Shown here piece after piece: positions 1-5,176 of a DNA stretch of 7,027 nucleotides. The translations under genes and the position numbers were made by a program. Position 1 is the first letter of the stretch. Each line of letters starts with the position of its first letter. This stretch comes from JAFGMR01 sp964632755 (GTDB lineage: Archaea; Halobacteriota; Methanosarcinia; Methanotrichales; Methanotrichaceae). The notes below the pieces were generated by a model. The model was not told the origin of the DNA. It made no database searches and worked only from the letters and a program-made list of their open reading frames with translations. The stretch is taken from NCBI GenBank assembly GCA_964632755.1, contig CAZWDT010000077.1, positions 1 through 7,027 of the forward strand, given 5' to 3'.

Positions 1-75
1 GGTCAGCAGCAGCCTGGTCAGCAGCAGCCTGGTCAGCGGCAGCCTGGTCAGCAGCAGCCTGGTCAGCAGCAGCCT
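1..75 (-). repeat. 15-bp tandem repeat encoding QAAAD pentapeptides
   Basis: Five adjacent copies of GGTCAGCAGCAGCCT (plus-strand reading) lie at 1-15, 16-30, 31-45, 46-60 and 61-75. The third copy differs by one base (an A to G change in the sixth unit triplet region), which is synonymous. A further, degenerate unit follows at 76-90. In the minus-strand reading frame each unit encodes Gln-Ala-Ala-Ala-Asp, so the repeat keeps frame whatever the copy number. The array reaches the window edge, so the total number of copies is unknown. The near identity of codons points to recent expansion by slippage or unequal recombination. Confidence 0.9.
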
Positions 76-430
76 GCTCAGCGGTTACTGTGGATACCGG
101 GGGAACTATTGATTCAACGGGCGGGACCGGCGGTGCAGCTACCCTGTTAGCAAGGTTGAAGGAGTACCTGTAAGGGGTGACCTTTAGGGAGTACTGGTAA
201 GGCTTTCCGGTGCCGATGGAGTAGGCGGGCTTCCTCTCGGCCGTGTATGCCCCGGCAGCAAGCTCGTGGGCAGGCTCTCCAGCAGCTATCGAGAACTGAG
301 GCCTTGCCTCAGCGCCGATGGAGAACGGATATGGACTATTCTCGGACTTGATCGTGTAGCCCGTGGCGGGCAATATCATGATCGCAGCCAGCAATAATGC
401 AGCTGAAATCGCTAAAATCCCTCTCTTCAT
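1..430 (-). CDS. Exported Ala/Gln/Asp repeat protein, N-terminal part (C-terminus lies beyond the left edge)
   Basis: This open frame starts at the ATG at 430-428 and runs off the left edge after 143 codons without a stop. The start is fixed by a strong ribosome binding site, GGAGGAGGAT (complement of 434-443), a few bases upstream. Residues 1-24 look like a Sec signal peptide: Lys-Arg at 2-3, then an Ala/Leu/Ile-rich core, then a small-residue cleavage region. Residues 25-95 are a probable secreted domain rich in Tyr, Ser, Pro and Gly, with loosely repeated short blocks such as PFSIGAE, QFSIAAGEP, AYSIGTGKP and QYSLKV that suggest alternating beta strands. A proline/valine-rich linker (99-115) leads to a QAAAD tandem repeat from about residue 119 to the edge. 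I do not recognise a family. It is likely a cell-surface or extracellular protein; function unknown. It is separate from the upstream minus-strand operon because it has its own TATA box. Confidence 0.75.
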   Translation of the reverse strand, partial: MKRGILAISAALLLAAIMILPATGYTIKSENSPYPFSIGAEARPQFSIAAGEPAHELAAGAYTAERKPAYSIGTGKPYQYSLKVTPYRYSFNLANRVAAPPVPPVESIVPPVSTVTAEQAAADQAAADQAAADQAAADQAAAD

Positions 431-528
431 CTGATCCTCCTCCTATACACCAAACATCGTGTCATATGACTGTATCTTGAACATTCTCCCTTTTGAGAAG
501 AACTATAGGCCCACTCTAGTTATTCTTC

Positions 529-537
529 ATATAAATA
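529..537 (-). promoter_or_regulatory. TATA box for the exported repeat protein
   Basis: On the minus strand the sequence reads TATTTATATG, a good match to an archaeal TATA box, in an AT-rich stretch about 100 bases upstream of the start codon at 430. Transcription would be expected to begin about 25 bases downstream, near 505, giving a leader of roughly 75 bases that carries the strong ribosome binding site. It also lies about 60 bases past the stop of the upstream SPL-family gene, supporting an independent transcript. Confidence 0.5.
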
Positions 538-595
538 GACTTTCATGGCGGAGGATTGTCCCAGATCCCATCGCCGCTGGGCGAATTATGGGGGA

Positions 596-1574
596 TCATC
601 CATGCGGAGCCCGTTCGGATATGAGGTGAGAGCCATCGCAAACAACCGAAGAGCGCACACCCTCCCGGCATGCGGAGAATGTGATGCCGTGGCTGCGGCA
701 GGCCGAAGCAACTCTTCCAAGGATTGCATGCCTCATCTTCTCTGGAAGATAGCGAGAGCCGCCTACGCGCTCGATAAAGAGCGGACTTATAGCCCCCATC
801 ACACTAGGAAAGGCCGAGGAGACCCTCAACAAATTGTCCCCGCGCGCCTTGTAGGTGGAAGATACGACGTGAGACGCCCCTGCCCTTGCAACAGCCTCCA
901 CCAAATCCTCTATCTCATCCCCGTTGATGCCAGGAATTATGGGATCTATGCGAGCAATCACGGGAATCGCGGCATCGCTCAGGGCCTCCATCGCCTCGAT
1001 GCGCCGTGTTGGGGGAGGCGCCCCCGGCTCCAGCCTTCGCGCCAGATCGTCCTTGAGAGTGGTCACTGTCAGGCTTACAGATGATCTCGCCCCCCGAAGG
1101 ATATCGATATCCCGCCTCACTAGGTCCGACTTGGTCACGATCTGAATTCTTAGATCCGCATCGGACAGAAGCCTCAGGCAACCGCGCGTGAGACATAGGC
1201 GAGCCTCCAATGGAGGGTATGGATCGGAGCTGAGGGAGAGGGCCACAAGATGATCCTCGGAGAGCCTTCGAACCTCGCGCCCCAACCGTTCCAATAGATG
1301 GGCCTTGGGTCGACAGTCGGCAAACCTTGGAACGTAGGAGGATGCATAGCAGTAGAGACATCCATGGAAGCAGCCGGTATAGGGGTTCAGGCTGAGCTTT
1401 GGCGGGCAGGTACAGAGAGGGCTTTTCCAAGGGTCGAAGGGTCGAAGCAACAAGCGATCAGCCCCGTTTCTCCCGATCGAGGGTCGCGAGCGGTATCGCT
1501 TGGCGATCCCCGGGCGATATCGCCTTAATCCTGGGGCGAATCGTGTCGCCTGACACGCCCTTGACGCTATCCAT
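596..1574 (-). CDS. Radical SAM protein of the spore photoproduct lyase (SPL) family, with probable frame break near its start
   Basis: The main frame (stop TGA at 598-596) encodes a COG1533-type radical SAM protein. The 4Fe-4S cluster motif is CFHGCLYC (C-x3-C-x2-C, first Cys codon at about 1372), preceded by the family block DPWKSPLCTCPPKLSLNPYTG. Later family-like blocks are DPYPPLEARLCLTRGCL, the TKS strand and the IPVIARIDPIIPG segment. The natural start appears to be ATG at 1574-1572, overlapping the ligase stop as ATGGATAG and preceded by GGAAGGAGG. From that ATG, however, the frame reads 38 codons and hits TGA at 1460-1458; the catalytic domain continues in the next frame (skip one base). 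Removing one G from the GGGG run at 1465-1462 would join the two into about 325 residues, a usual size for this family. The domain frame alone is open upstream to an ATG at 1666, but that N-terminus is Arg/Gly-rich and overlaps the ligase. The substrate is unknown; a DNA photoproduct is possible but not shown. Confidence 0.8.
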
Positions 1575-2883
1575 TGCGCCCTCCTTCCTTTACCCGCCCT
1601 ACGGGGACCGCGACCCCATCCCCCGCCTGCAAGACAGCTGGAGAGATGGCCCGGCCAGAAGGGCATATCGAGAGATCGCCGCCTGCGGCGCCAGGACGGT
1701 ATGGGGATTGGGGATCGCGTATGATCAGCCCAGCGAGGCCGATCTCCCTCACATGGGATAACAACTCAACGACCTCCTCAGTACGGGTGATATCCCTCGT
1801 TTCGGCCAGGGAGAGAGGAGGATGAAGTAGATCCTCTGCGGGGGAGAAAAGGGCTCGAGCCTCCCCCCAGCGCCGCGAGAAGGGCAAGGATATCAGGCCC
1901 CTTCCTTTGAGCAGCAGGAGATCGACTACCTTGATGGAAGGAGCGATGCTTGAGTGGCTGGAATTTCCATTTAAGAAGCTGAGAAGCTCGCCTTGCCCGA
2001 TCAAGCGGCCGTCTTTGAGGCCAAGCAACTCGCCGACGAGAATGGTCCCTTGGGGCAGGGTGAGTATATCATCCTCGATCGCCCGAAGAACTCGAGAGAT
2101 GTCCCTGAGCCGGCCACTGTAGGCCCGAAAGCCCCCACCGTGCAGATGAAGCTGGACCCTCAGCCCGCCATAACGGATCTGATAGAGCCCGGGGGAAAGC
2201 GGCTCCTTTGCCCGTCTACTAGGAACCATGAACCTCACGGGGATCCCAGGGGTGAGATCCACCACTCGCCCACCTCTAAGGGTTAGGGCTAGAAGGCCCA
2301 TCTCGGGGAGAAGCTGATAGGCCCCCTTGACGTCAGTGGGATCCTTTCCAAAAGCAAGGGCGATTGCGTGGCAGACGAGGGAGGGGCCAAGTCCGACCCT
2401 CATATTTCCATCAAGCGTCCGCGCGATGTACTTGCCCTCCAGAGGGGTTGCCTCCAAGAAGAGCCCCCTCAGGATGGCTGACCTCCTACCACAAGAGCTT
2501 CTTCCGGACTGCCTGGATATCTGGGAAAGAGCCTTGTAGACGTCCATGGCGGTCAAGGGCTGGGAAGAAAGGGCGCTCTGCGATCTCTTCTCGATGGCTT
2601 TCTCCGCGACGGCCCCGACCTCTCCAATATCCCCCTGCAGGTCGCGGACGAATTGTGTGCCGGCGAGCTCCCCGAGTGCGTCCATCACGGCCTCGATGCC
2701 TGCGCCCATCTCCCGCCCCACCCAGGATGGCCATAACTCACCCATGAGAAGCCTAATAGCCGGACAGAGCTCCCCCTCATCCAGCGACGAGATCAGCTCC
2801 GTGACGGGCTGAATCTTCTCCTTCCTGGAGGCCGCCCGAGAGGCCGCCTCCAAGGCCTCTGCTATAGAGGTGTAGGCTATCAT
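1567..2883 (-). CDS. ATP-dependent DNA ligase-like protein, catalytic motifs lost and OB domain missing (probable pseudoenzyme)
   Basis: The 438-residue product resembles archaeal ATP-dependent DNA ligases. Residues about 1-200 match the all-helical DNA-binding domain (blocks LTAMDVYKALSQIS, ATPLEGKYIARTL, MRVGLGPSLVCHAIALAFG). Residues about 215-408 follow the nucleotidyltransferase fold. The active site is degraded: motif I, normally KxDGxR with the adenylated lysine, is RYGGLR at 237-242 (Lys to Arg, Asp to Gly). The usual SRR after it is SGR (256-258). Motif III keeps Glu285 but not the preceding acidic residue. Motif IV, usually EGLxxK, is AGLIIR (384-389), although SPYRPG after it is conserved. 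The motif V lysines are replaced by LSICPSG. Family members are about 550-600 residues; here the C-terminal OB domain with motif VI is absent. The reading frame is long and uninterrupted, with conserved structural residues, so it seems maintained. The start overlaps the upstream stop as TGATG. It probably cannot self-adenylate; a DNA-binding or scaffold role is inferred. Confidence 0.85.
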   Translation of the reverse strand: MIAYTSIAEALEAASRAASRKEKIQPVTELISSLDEGELCPAIRLLMGELWPSWVGREMGAGIEAVMDALGELAGTQFVRDLQGDIGEVGAVAEKAIEKRSQSALSSQPLTAMDVYKALSQISRQSGRSSCGRRSAILRGLFLEATPLEGKYIARTLDGNMRVGLGPSLVCHAIALAFGKDPTDVKGAYQLLPEMGLLALTLRGGRVVDLTPGIPVRFMVPSRRAKEPLSPGLYQIRYGGLRVQLHLHGGGFRAYSGRLRDISRVLRAIEDDILTLPQGTILVGELLGLKDGRLIGQGELLSFLNGNSSHSSIAPSIKVVDLLLLKGRGLISLPFSRRWGEARALFSPAEDLLHPPLSLAETRDITRTEEVVELLSHVREIGLAGLIIRDPQSPYRPGAAGGDLSICPSGRAISPAVLQAGDGVAVPVGRVKEGGRNG

Positions 2884-3185
2884 CAGGACCGGGCATATAT
2901 TATGCTTCTCAGGTCGTTGACTCCATCGACCAGCTCCCCTATGAGCGACTCCATCTGGAGAAGGAAGGGCTCGGTGAGCTCGGTCGTGATCGCTCCGGGC
3001 GCGGAGGCTGCGATAAGCCGGTCGTGCTCGAGAACCCTCAACGAGTAACGCACCTTGTGGCTAGGAATTCCAGTCAACTCCGCCAGCTTGAGGATTCCTA
3101 TTGGCTCGTTCTCAATGACGCATCTGAGGACGATCAAGTGACGTCTCAACATCTCAAGCTCGCCGGCTACCTTCTCCGTCAACAT
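2883..3185 (-). CDS. Small winged-helix DNA-binding protein
   Basis: The 100-residue product begins MLTEKVAGELEML and contains a winged helix-turn-helix at about residues 15-70: a first helix (LRRHLIVLRCVIEN), a second (ILKLAELTG), a recognition helix (PSHKVRYSLRVLEHDRLI) and a hairpin wing (AASAPGAITTE). The tail at 71-97 is a probable dimerisation helix. It resembles small predicted transcriptional regulators of Methanosarcinales; I do not know a specific target. The ATG at 3185 is preferred because GGAAGTGAT precedes it at suitable spacing and the TATA box near 3235-3243 lies just upstream. The frame stays open to an ATG at 3335, but that extension would run through the promoter and the hairpin. 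Its stop TGA overlaps the ligase-like start (TGATG), so the two are translationally coupled. It may be an autoregulator of the operon or a DNA-binding partner of the two proteins encoded after it. Confidence 0.75.
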   Translation of the reverse strand: MLTEKVAGELEMLRRHLIVLRCVIENEPIGILKLAELTGIPSHKVRYSLRVLEHDRLIAASAPGAITTELTEPFLLQMESLIGELVDGVNDLRSIIYARS

Positions 3186-3234
3186 ATGATCACTTCCTGG
3201 AAACGACAGATATGTGAATAATAATATCGGCCCC

Positions 3235-3243
3235 TTATAATAG
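3235..3243 (-). promoter_or_regulatory. TATA box for the winged-helix, ligase-like and SPL operon
   Basis: The minus strand reads CTATTATAAGG here, an archaeal TATA-like element about 50 bases upstream of the ATG at 3185. A transcript would start near 3210, leaving a leader of about 25 bases that holds the ribosome binding site GGAAGTGAT. No other TATA-like element is evident at the two overlapping gene junctions downstream, so the three genes probably share this promoter. Confidence 0.45.
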
Positions 3244-3253
3244 CATCGATTGA

Positions 3254-3279
3254 CATGGCACATGCTACCACGTGCCGTG
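3254..3279. promoter_or_regulatory. Imperfect inverted repeat upstream of the operon TATA box
   Basis: CATGGCACATG (3254-3264) and CACGTGCCGTG (3269-3279) form 11-base arms around the 4-base spacer CTAC. Only two positions depart from perfect symmetry, and both can form G-U pairs in RNA from one strand. It sits about 10-35 bases upstream of the TATA box at 3235-3243, a place where archaeal activators or autoregulators often bind. An operator for the winged-helix protein is possible; a role as an RNA hairpin in the ftsZ 3' region is the alternative. Confidence 0.35.
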
Positions 3280-3292
3280 CATGGACGTAGAA

Positions 3293-3333
3293 GGGAGCTC
3301 TTGCGGTTGCGACGTCGAACCGCAAGAGCCCCC
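3293..3333 (-). terminator. Long GC-rich hairpin after ftsZ (terminator or 3'-end structure)
   Basis: GCTCTTGCGGTT (3297-3308) and AACCGCAAGAGC (3318-3329) are a perfect 12-base inverted repeat around a 9-base loop that contains the palindrome CGACGTCG. One mismatch outward, GGG (3293-3295) pairs with CCC (3331-3333), giving a 16-position stem. It begins about 25 bases after the ftsZ stop codon on the minus strand. There is no long T tract directly after it, only TCCCTTCT, so a classical intrinsic terminator is not certain. It could be a transcript 3'-end stabiliser, an operator or a repeat element. Confidence 0.5.
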
Positions 3334-3357
3334 ATGGAGGATTCGATGGAAGGAACC

Positions 3358-4470
3358 TCAATAGTGAGACCGACGCCTCAAGAAGTCTATTCCGTGCTTG
3401 CTAACCACCTGGCGCGAATCCTCCCGTCCCAGTATCTGAGGAGAGGAGACGCCTGTTACAACCAGCATTGTGCGAATGGTATGCTCGAGGTCGGGATCGA
3501 TCTGAGCCCCCCAGATGATCCTTGCCCCGGGATTGATCCTGTTGTAGACCTCCTCCACGACGACCTCGGCATCCGAGATGGTCATGTCAGCACCACCGAC
3601 CACGTTTACGAGCGCGGATGTGGCTCCCGATACATCCACATCCAAGAGAGGGCTTCGAAGAGCCTTCATCACCGAGTCTCGACCCCGCTCCTCGCCCTCT
3701 GCTTCGCCCAAGCCGATCATCGCGACACCGCCGTTGGACATAACCGTCCTCACATCGGCAAAGTCGAGGTTAATCAATCCCGGCCGCGTGATCAACTCCG
3801 TGATGCCCTTCACAGAGCGCATCAGAACCTCATCTGCCACCTTGAAGGCAGCTTGCAGGGGGAGGTTTGGAACCACGTCCAAGAGTCGATCATTGGGAAC
3901 GACTATTACAGTATCCGCAACCTCCCTGAGCCTTTTTAGACCGGCCTCGGCATTGGCCATCCTGATCGACCCCTCTGCGCTGAAGGGCAATGTGACTATT
4001 GCTATTGTTAGTGCACCAACTTCCCGCGCCGCCTGGGCAACGACGGGGGATGCACCTGTTCCCGTGCCGCCTCCAAGTCCGCAAGTGACGAAGACCATAT
4101 CCGTCCCCTCGACTGCGGCCCGTATCTCCTCGATATCCTCCTCAGCGGCCTCCTCTCCGATGGCCGGAAGGCTTCCCGCCCCCAGGCCCCGCGTTGTTCG
4201 CCTGCCTATCAGAAACCGACGGTCAGCATTTATATGCAGGAGATGCTGTGCATCGGTGTTGATGGCGTAGAGCTCCGCCCCCTGGATGCCAGCCTCGGCC
4301 AAACGGTCGATCGTGTTGGAGCCACCGCCACCACAACCCACCACCCGGATAACCGTGGTCAGCTCCTCCAGCACCGAGACCAGCTCCTCATCGCTCCTAA
4401 TCATGCTGGAGGGCTCCGCCCGAACATCCAGCTCCGCCCGGCTTAGTGCTTCATCGATGATGGACTTCAT
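3358..4470 (-). CDS. ftsZ: Cell division protein FtsZ (archaeal)
   Basis: The 370-residue product is a tubulin-superfamily GTPase that polymerises into the division ring at midcell. Visible motifs are the first nucleotide-binding loop GCGGGGSNT (45-53), the tubulin signature GGGTGTG (133-139), the NTD at 71-73 and the T7 synergy loop NLDFADV (234-240), whose Asp236 and Asp239 complete the GTPase site of the next subunit. All catalytic positions look intact. The N-terminal extension of about 38 residues before the GTPase core and the C-terminal GIDFLRR are consistent with archaeal FtsZ1 of Methanosarcinales; assignment to FtsZ1 rather than FtsZ2 is by resemblance. The ATG at 4470 follows the purine-rich GAGGGGATGGG. 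It has its own TATA-like elements upstream and a strong hairpin downstream, so it is probably transcribed as a single gene. Confidence 0.97.
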   Translation of the reverse strand: MKSIIDEALSRAELDVRAEPSSMIRSDEELVSVLEELTTVIRVVGCGGGGSNTIDRLAEAGIQGAELYAINTDAQHLLHINADRRFLIGRRTTRGLGAGSLPAIGEEAAEEDIEEIRAAVEGTDMVFVTCGLGGGTGTGASPVVAQAAREVGALTIAIVTLPFSAEGSIRMANAEAGLKRLREVADTVIVVPNDRLLDVVPNLPLQAAFKVADEVLMRSVKGITELITRPGLINLDFADVRTVMSNGGVAMIGLGEAEGEERGRDSVMKALRSPLLDVDVSGATSALVNVVGGADMTISDAEVVVEEVYNRINPGARIIWGAQIDPDLEHTIRTMLVVTGVSSPQILGREDSRQVVSKHGIDFLRRRSHY

Positions 4471-4509
4471 CCCATCCCCTCTTAATTTATTGTCAGTCCA
4501 TTCTAGTAA

Positions 4510-4524
4510 TCTATAAGTATATAG
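4510..4524 (-). promoter_or_regulatory. TATA-like promoter region of ftsZ
   Basis: The minus strand reads CTATATACTTATAGA, holding two overlapping TATA-like elements (CTATATAC and CTTATAGA) about 40-55 bases upstream of the ftsZ ATG at 4470. Initiation about 25 bases downstream would give a leader of roughly 15-25 bases with the ribosome binding site GAGGGGAT. Which element is used cannot be decided from sequence. Confidence 0.45.
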
Positions 4525-4587
4525 ATCTTTTCATAGAGAATGTAGCGGTTCAGTGAAAATTTATTTAGAGATTTCGAGAAGGGTGCC

Positions 4588-4610
4588 AAAAAGGGGGAGG
4601 ATCTATCCCC
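4588..4610 (-). terminator. Hairpin plus T tract after the TrmB/MarR-like regulator
   Basis: On the minus strand GGGGA (complement of 4606-4610) pairs with TCCCC (complement of 4594-4598) around a 7-base loop. One C and then TTTTT (complement of 4588-4592) follow. It lies about 25 bases past the stop codon of the regulator at 4634. A hairpin followed by a T run fits a terminator, and archaeal RNA polymerase responds to the T run alone. Confidence 0.45.
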
Positions 4611-4633
4611 AGCGCAAGCCTATATGAGATGCC

Positions 4634-5020
4634 TTATGACTTCAGCTCTTTTAACCTCTCGATTCGCCTCATGACCTGCTCGGACTCCCGCCTCTTCTCC
4701 TCCTCGATATGCTGTATGATCTCCTCCAGGCTCCTGTCGAGACTGTATATTCGATAGGGCCTTCCCTTCCCCGGGTTCTTCTCATCTCGTTCAGAGATCC
4801 ATTCGAGATCGCGAAGCTCGCGCATTGCGATACTGACCTCAGGCTGCCTCAGGTCAGAGCCGATCTCGATCTCCCTTGACGTCGCCTCCTCCACACCGGC
4901 GAGATATGTGAGCACCTTGGCCACATTCCTCTTGAGGCCTATCTTCATGAGAATGGATGCGAACTCTTCTCTCTCAATATTGAGGGTAGTCACGGGTATC
5001 TTCCTCACACAGGTCACCAT
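4634..5020 (-). CDS. Winged-helix transcriptional regulator, TrmB/MarR-like
   Basis: With the ATG at 5020 the product has 128 residues. A winged helix occupies about residues 20-95: helix LKRNVAKVLTYLAG, second helix SREIEIGSDL, recognition helix RQPEVSIAMRELRDLEWI, then a wing containing the basic turn KNPGKGRPYRIYSL. Residues 96-128 are strongly charged and helical, a probable coiled-coil dimerisation segment. It resembles archaeal predicted regulators of the TrmB/MarR type; the effector and targets are unknown. The start is uncertain. TTG at 5041 extends the frame but would abut the TATA element; ATG at 5020 sits about where transcription should begin and would be leaderless; GTG at 4993 has GTGAGGAAG upstream and would give 119 residues. 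It is divergent from alaX, so regulation of itself and of the alaX operon is possible. Confidence 0.8.
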   Translation of the reverse strand: MVTCVRKIPVTTLNIEREEFASILMKIGLKRNVAKVLTYLAGVEEATSREIEIGSDLRQPEVSIAMRELRDLEWISERDEKNPGKGRPYRIYSLDRSLEEIIQHIEEEKRRESEQVMRRIERLKELKS

Positions 5021-5040
5021 AATCCCTAGGGTATGAATCA

Positions 5041-5050
5041 ATATATATAT
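5041..5050 (-). promoter_or_regulatory. TATA box of the TrmB/MarR-like regulator
   Basis: The alternating ATATATATAT here is the clearest TATA element for the minus-strand regulator. Its centre is about 25 bases upstream of the ATG at 5020, so transcription would start at or very near that codon, suggesting a leaderless message. If translation instead starts at GTG 4993, the leader would be about 25 bases and include a purine-rich ribosome binding site. Confidence 0.5.
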
Positions 5051-5090
5051 GTTTCGTAAAAATTAATTCTTGAAGACTTACTAGTGTATC

Positions 5091-5115
5091 ATTATATTAT
5101 TGTCTACCATAAATA
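5091..5115 (+). promoter_or_regulatory. Candidate TATA elements for the alaX operon
   Basis: Two AT-rich elements lie here in plus orientation: ATTATATTAT (5091-5100) and CCATAAATA (5107-5115). Starts about 25 bases downstream, near 5120 or 5137, would leave a leader of 40-55 bases before the ATG at 5177. The second coincides with the palindrome GCATATATGC at 5137-5146, which could be an operator overlapping the start site. The choice between the two is open. Confidence 0.35.
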
Positions 5116-5176
5116 GCGAAACTGATATCTAGGCCCGCATATATGCAGATGACCATGTCTAATGGGAGGCCGTGAA

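Noticed and set aside
1..75. CRISPR array
   Set aside because: The 15-bp units are directly adjacent with no spacers and keep a reading frame encoding QAAAD.
359..373. LPATG sequence in the exported protein as a sortase signal
   Set aside because: It lies at residues 20-24, at the end of the signal peptide, not near a C-terminal membrane anchor; chance similarity.
545..1084. Long plus-strand open frame of 179 codons
   Set aside because: It lies antisense to the conserved SPL-family domain, has an irregular Arg/His/Pro-rich product and no ribosome binding site; it is a shadow of a GC-rich gene.
915..1430. Minus-strand open frame of 171 codons overlapping the SPL gene
   Set aside because: It is the alternative frame of the same strand and contains none of the radical SAM motifs; it only marks the frame left after the TGA at 1458.
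1431..1446. 8-bp tandem duplication GGGTCGAA GGGTCGAA as cause of the SPL frame break
   Set aside because: The TGA that ends the first frame comes before this repeat in reading order, and the repeat encodes the family-like LLRPFDPW in the domain frame, so it is normal coding sequence.
3186..3335. N-terminal extension of the winged-helix protein to an ATG at 3335
   Set aside because: It would translate through the TATA box, inverted repeat and hairpin; the ATG at 3185 has a good ribosome binding site and a natural N-terminus.
3250..3939. Plus-strand open frame of 229 codons across the ftsZ 3' end
   Set aside because: It crosses the hairpin and runs antisense to ftsZ, with no recognisable protein content.
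3578..4270. Plus-strand open frame of 230 codons antisense to ftsZ
   Set aside because: The opposite strand encodes an unmistakable FtsZ with all motifs; this product is Ser/Arg/Pro-rich as expected for an antisense shadow.
5021..5041. TTG start at 5041 for the TrmB/MarR-like regulator
   Set aside because: It directly abuts the TATA element, so transcription would begin downstream of it.
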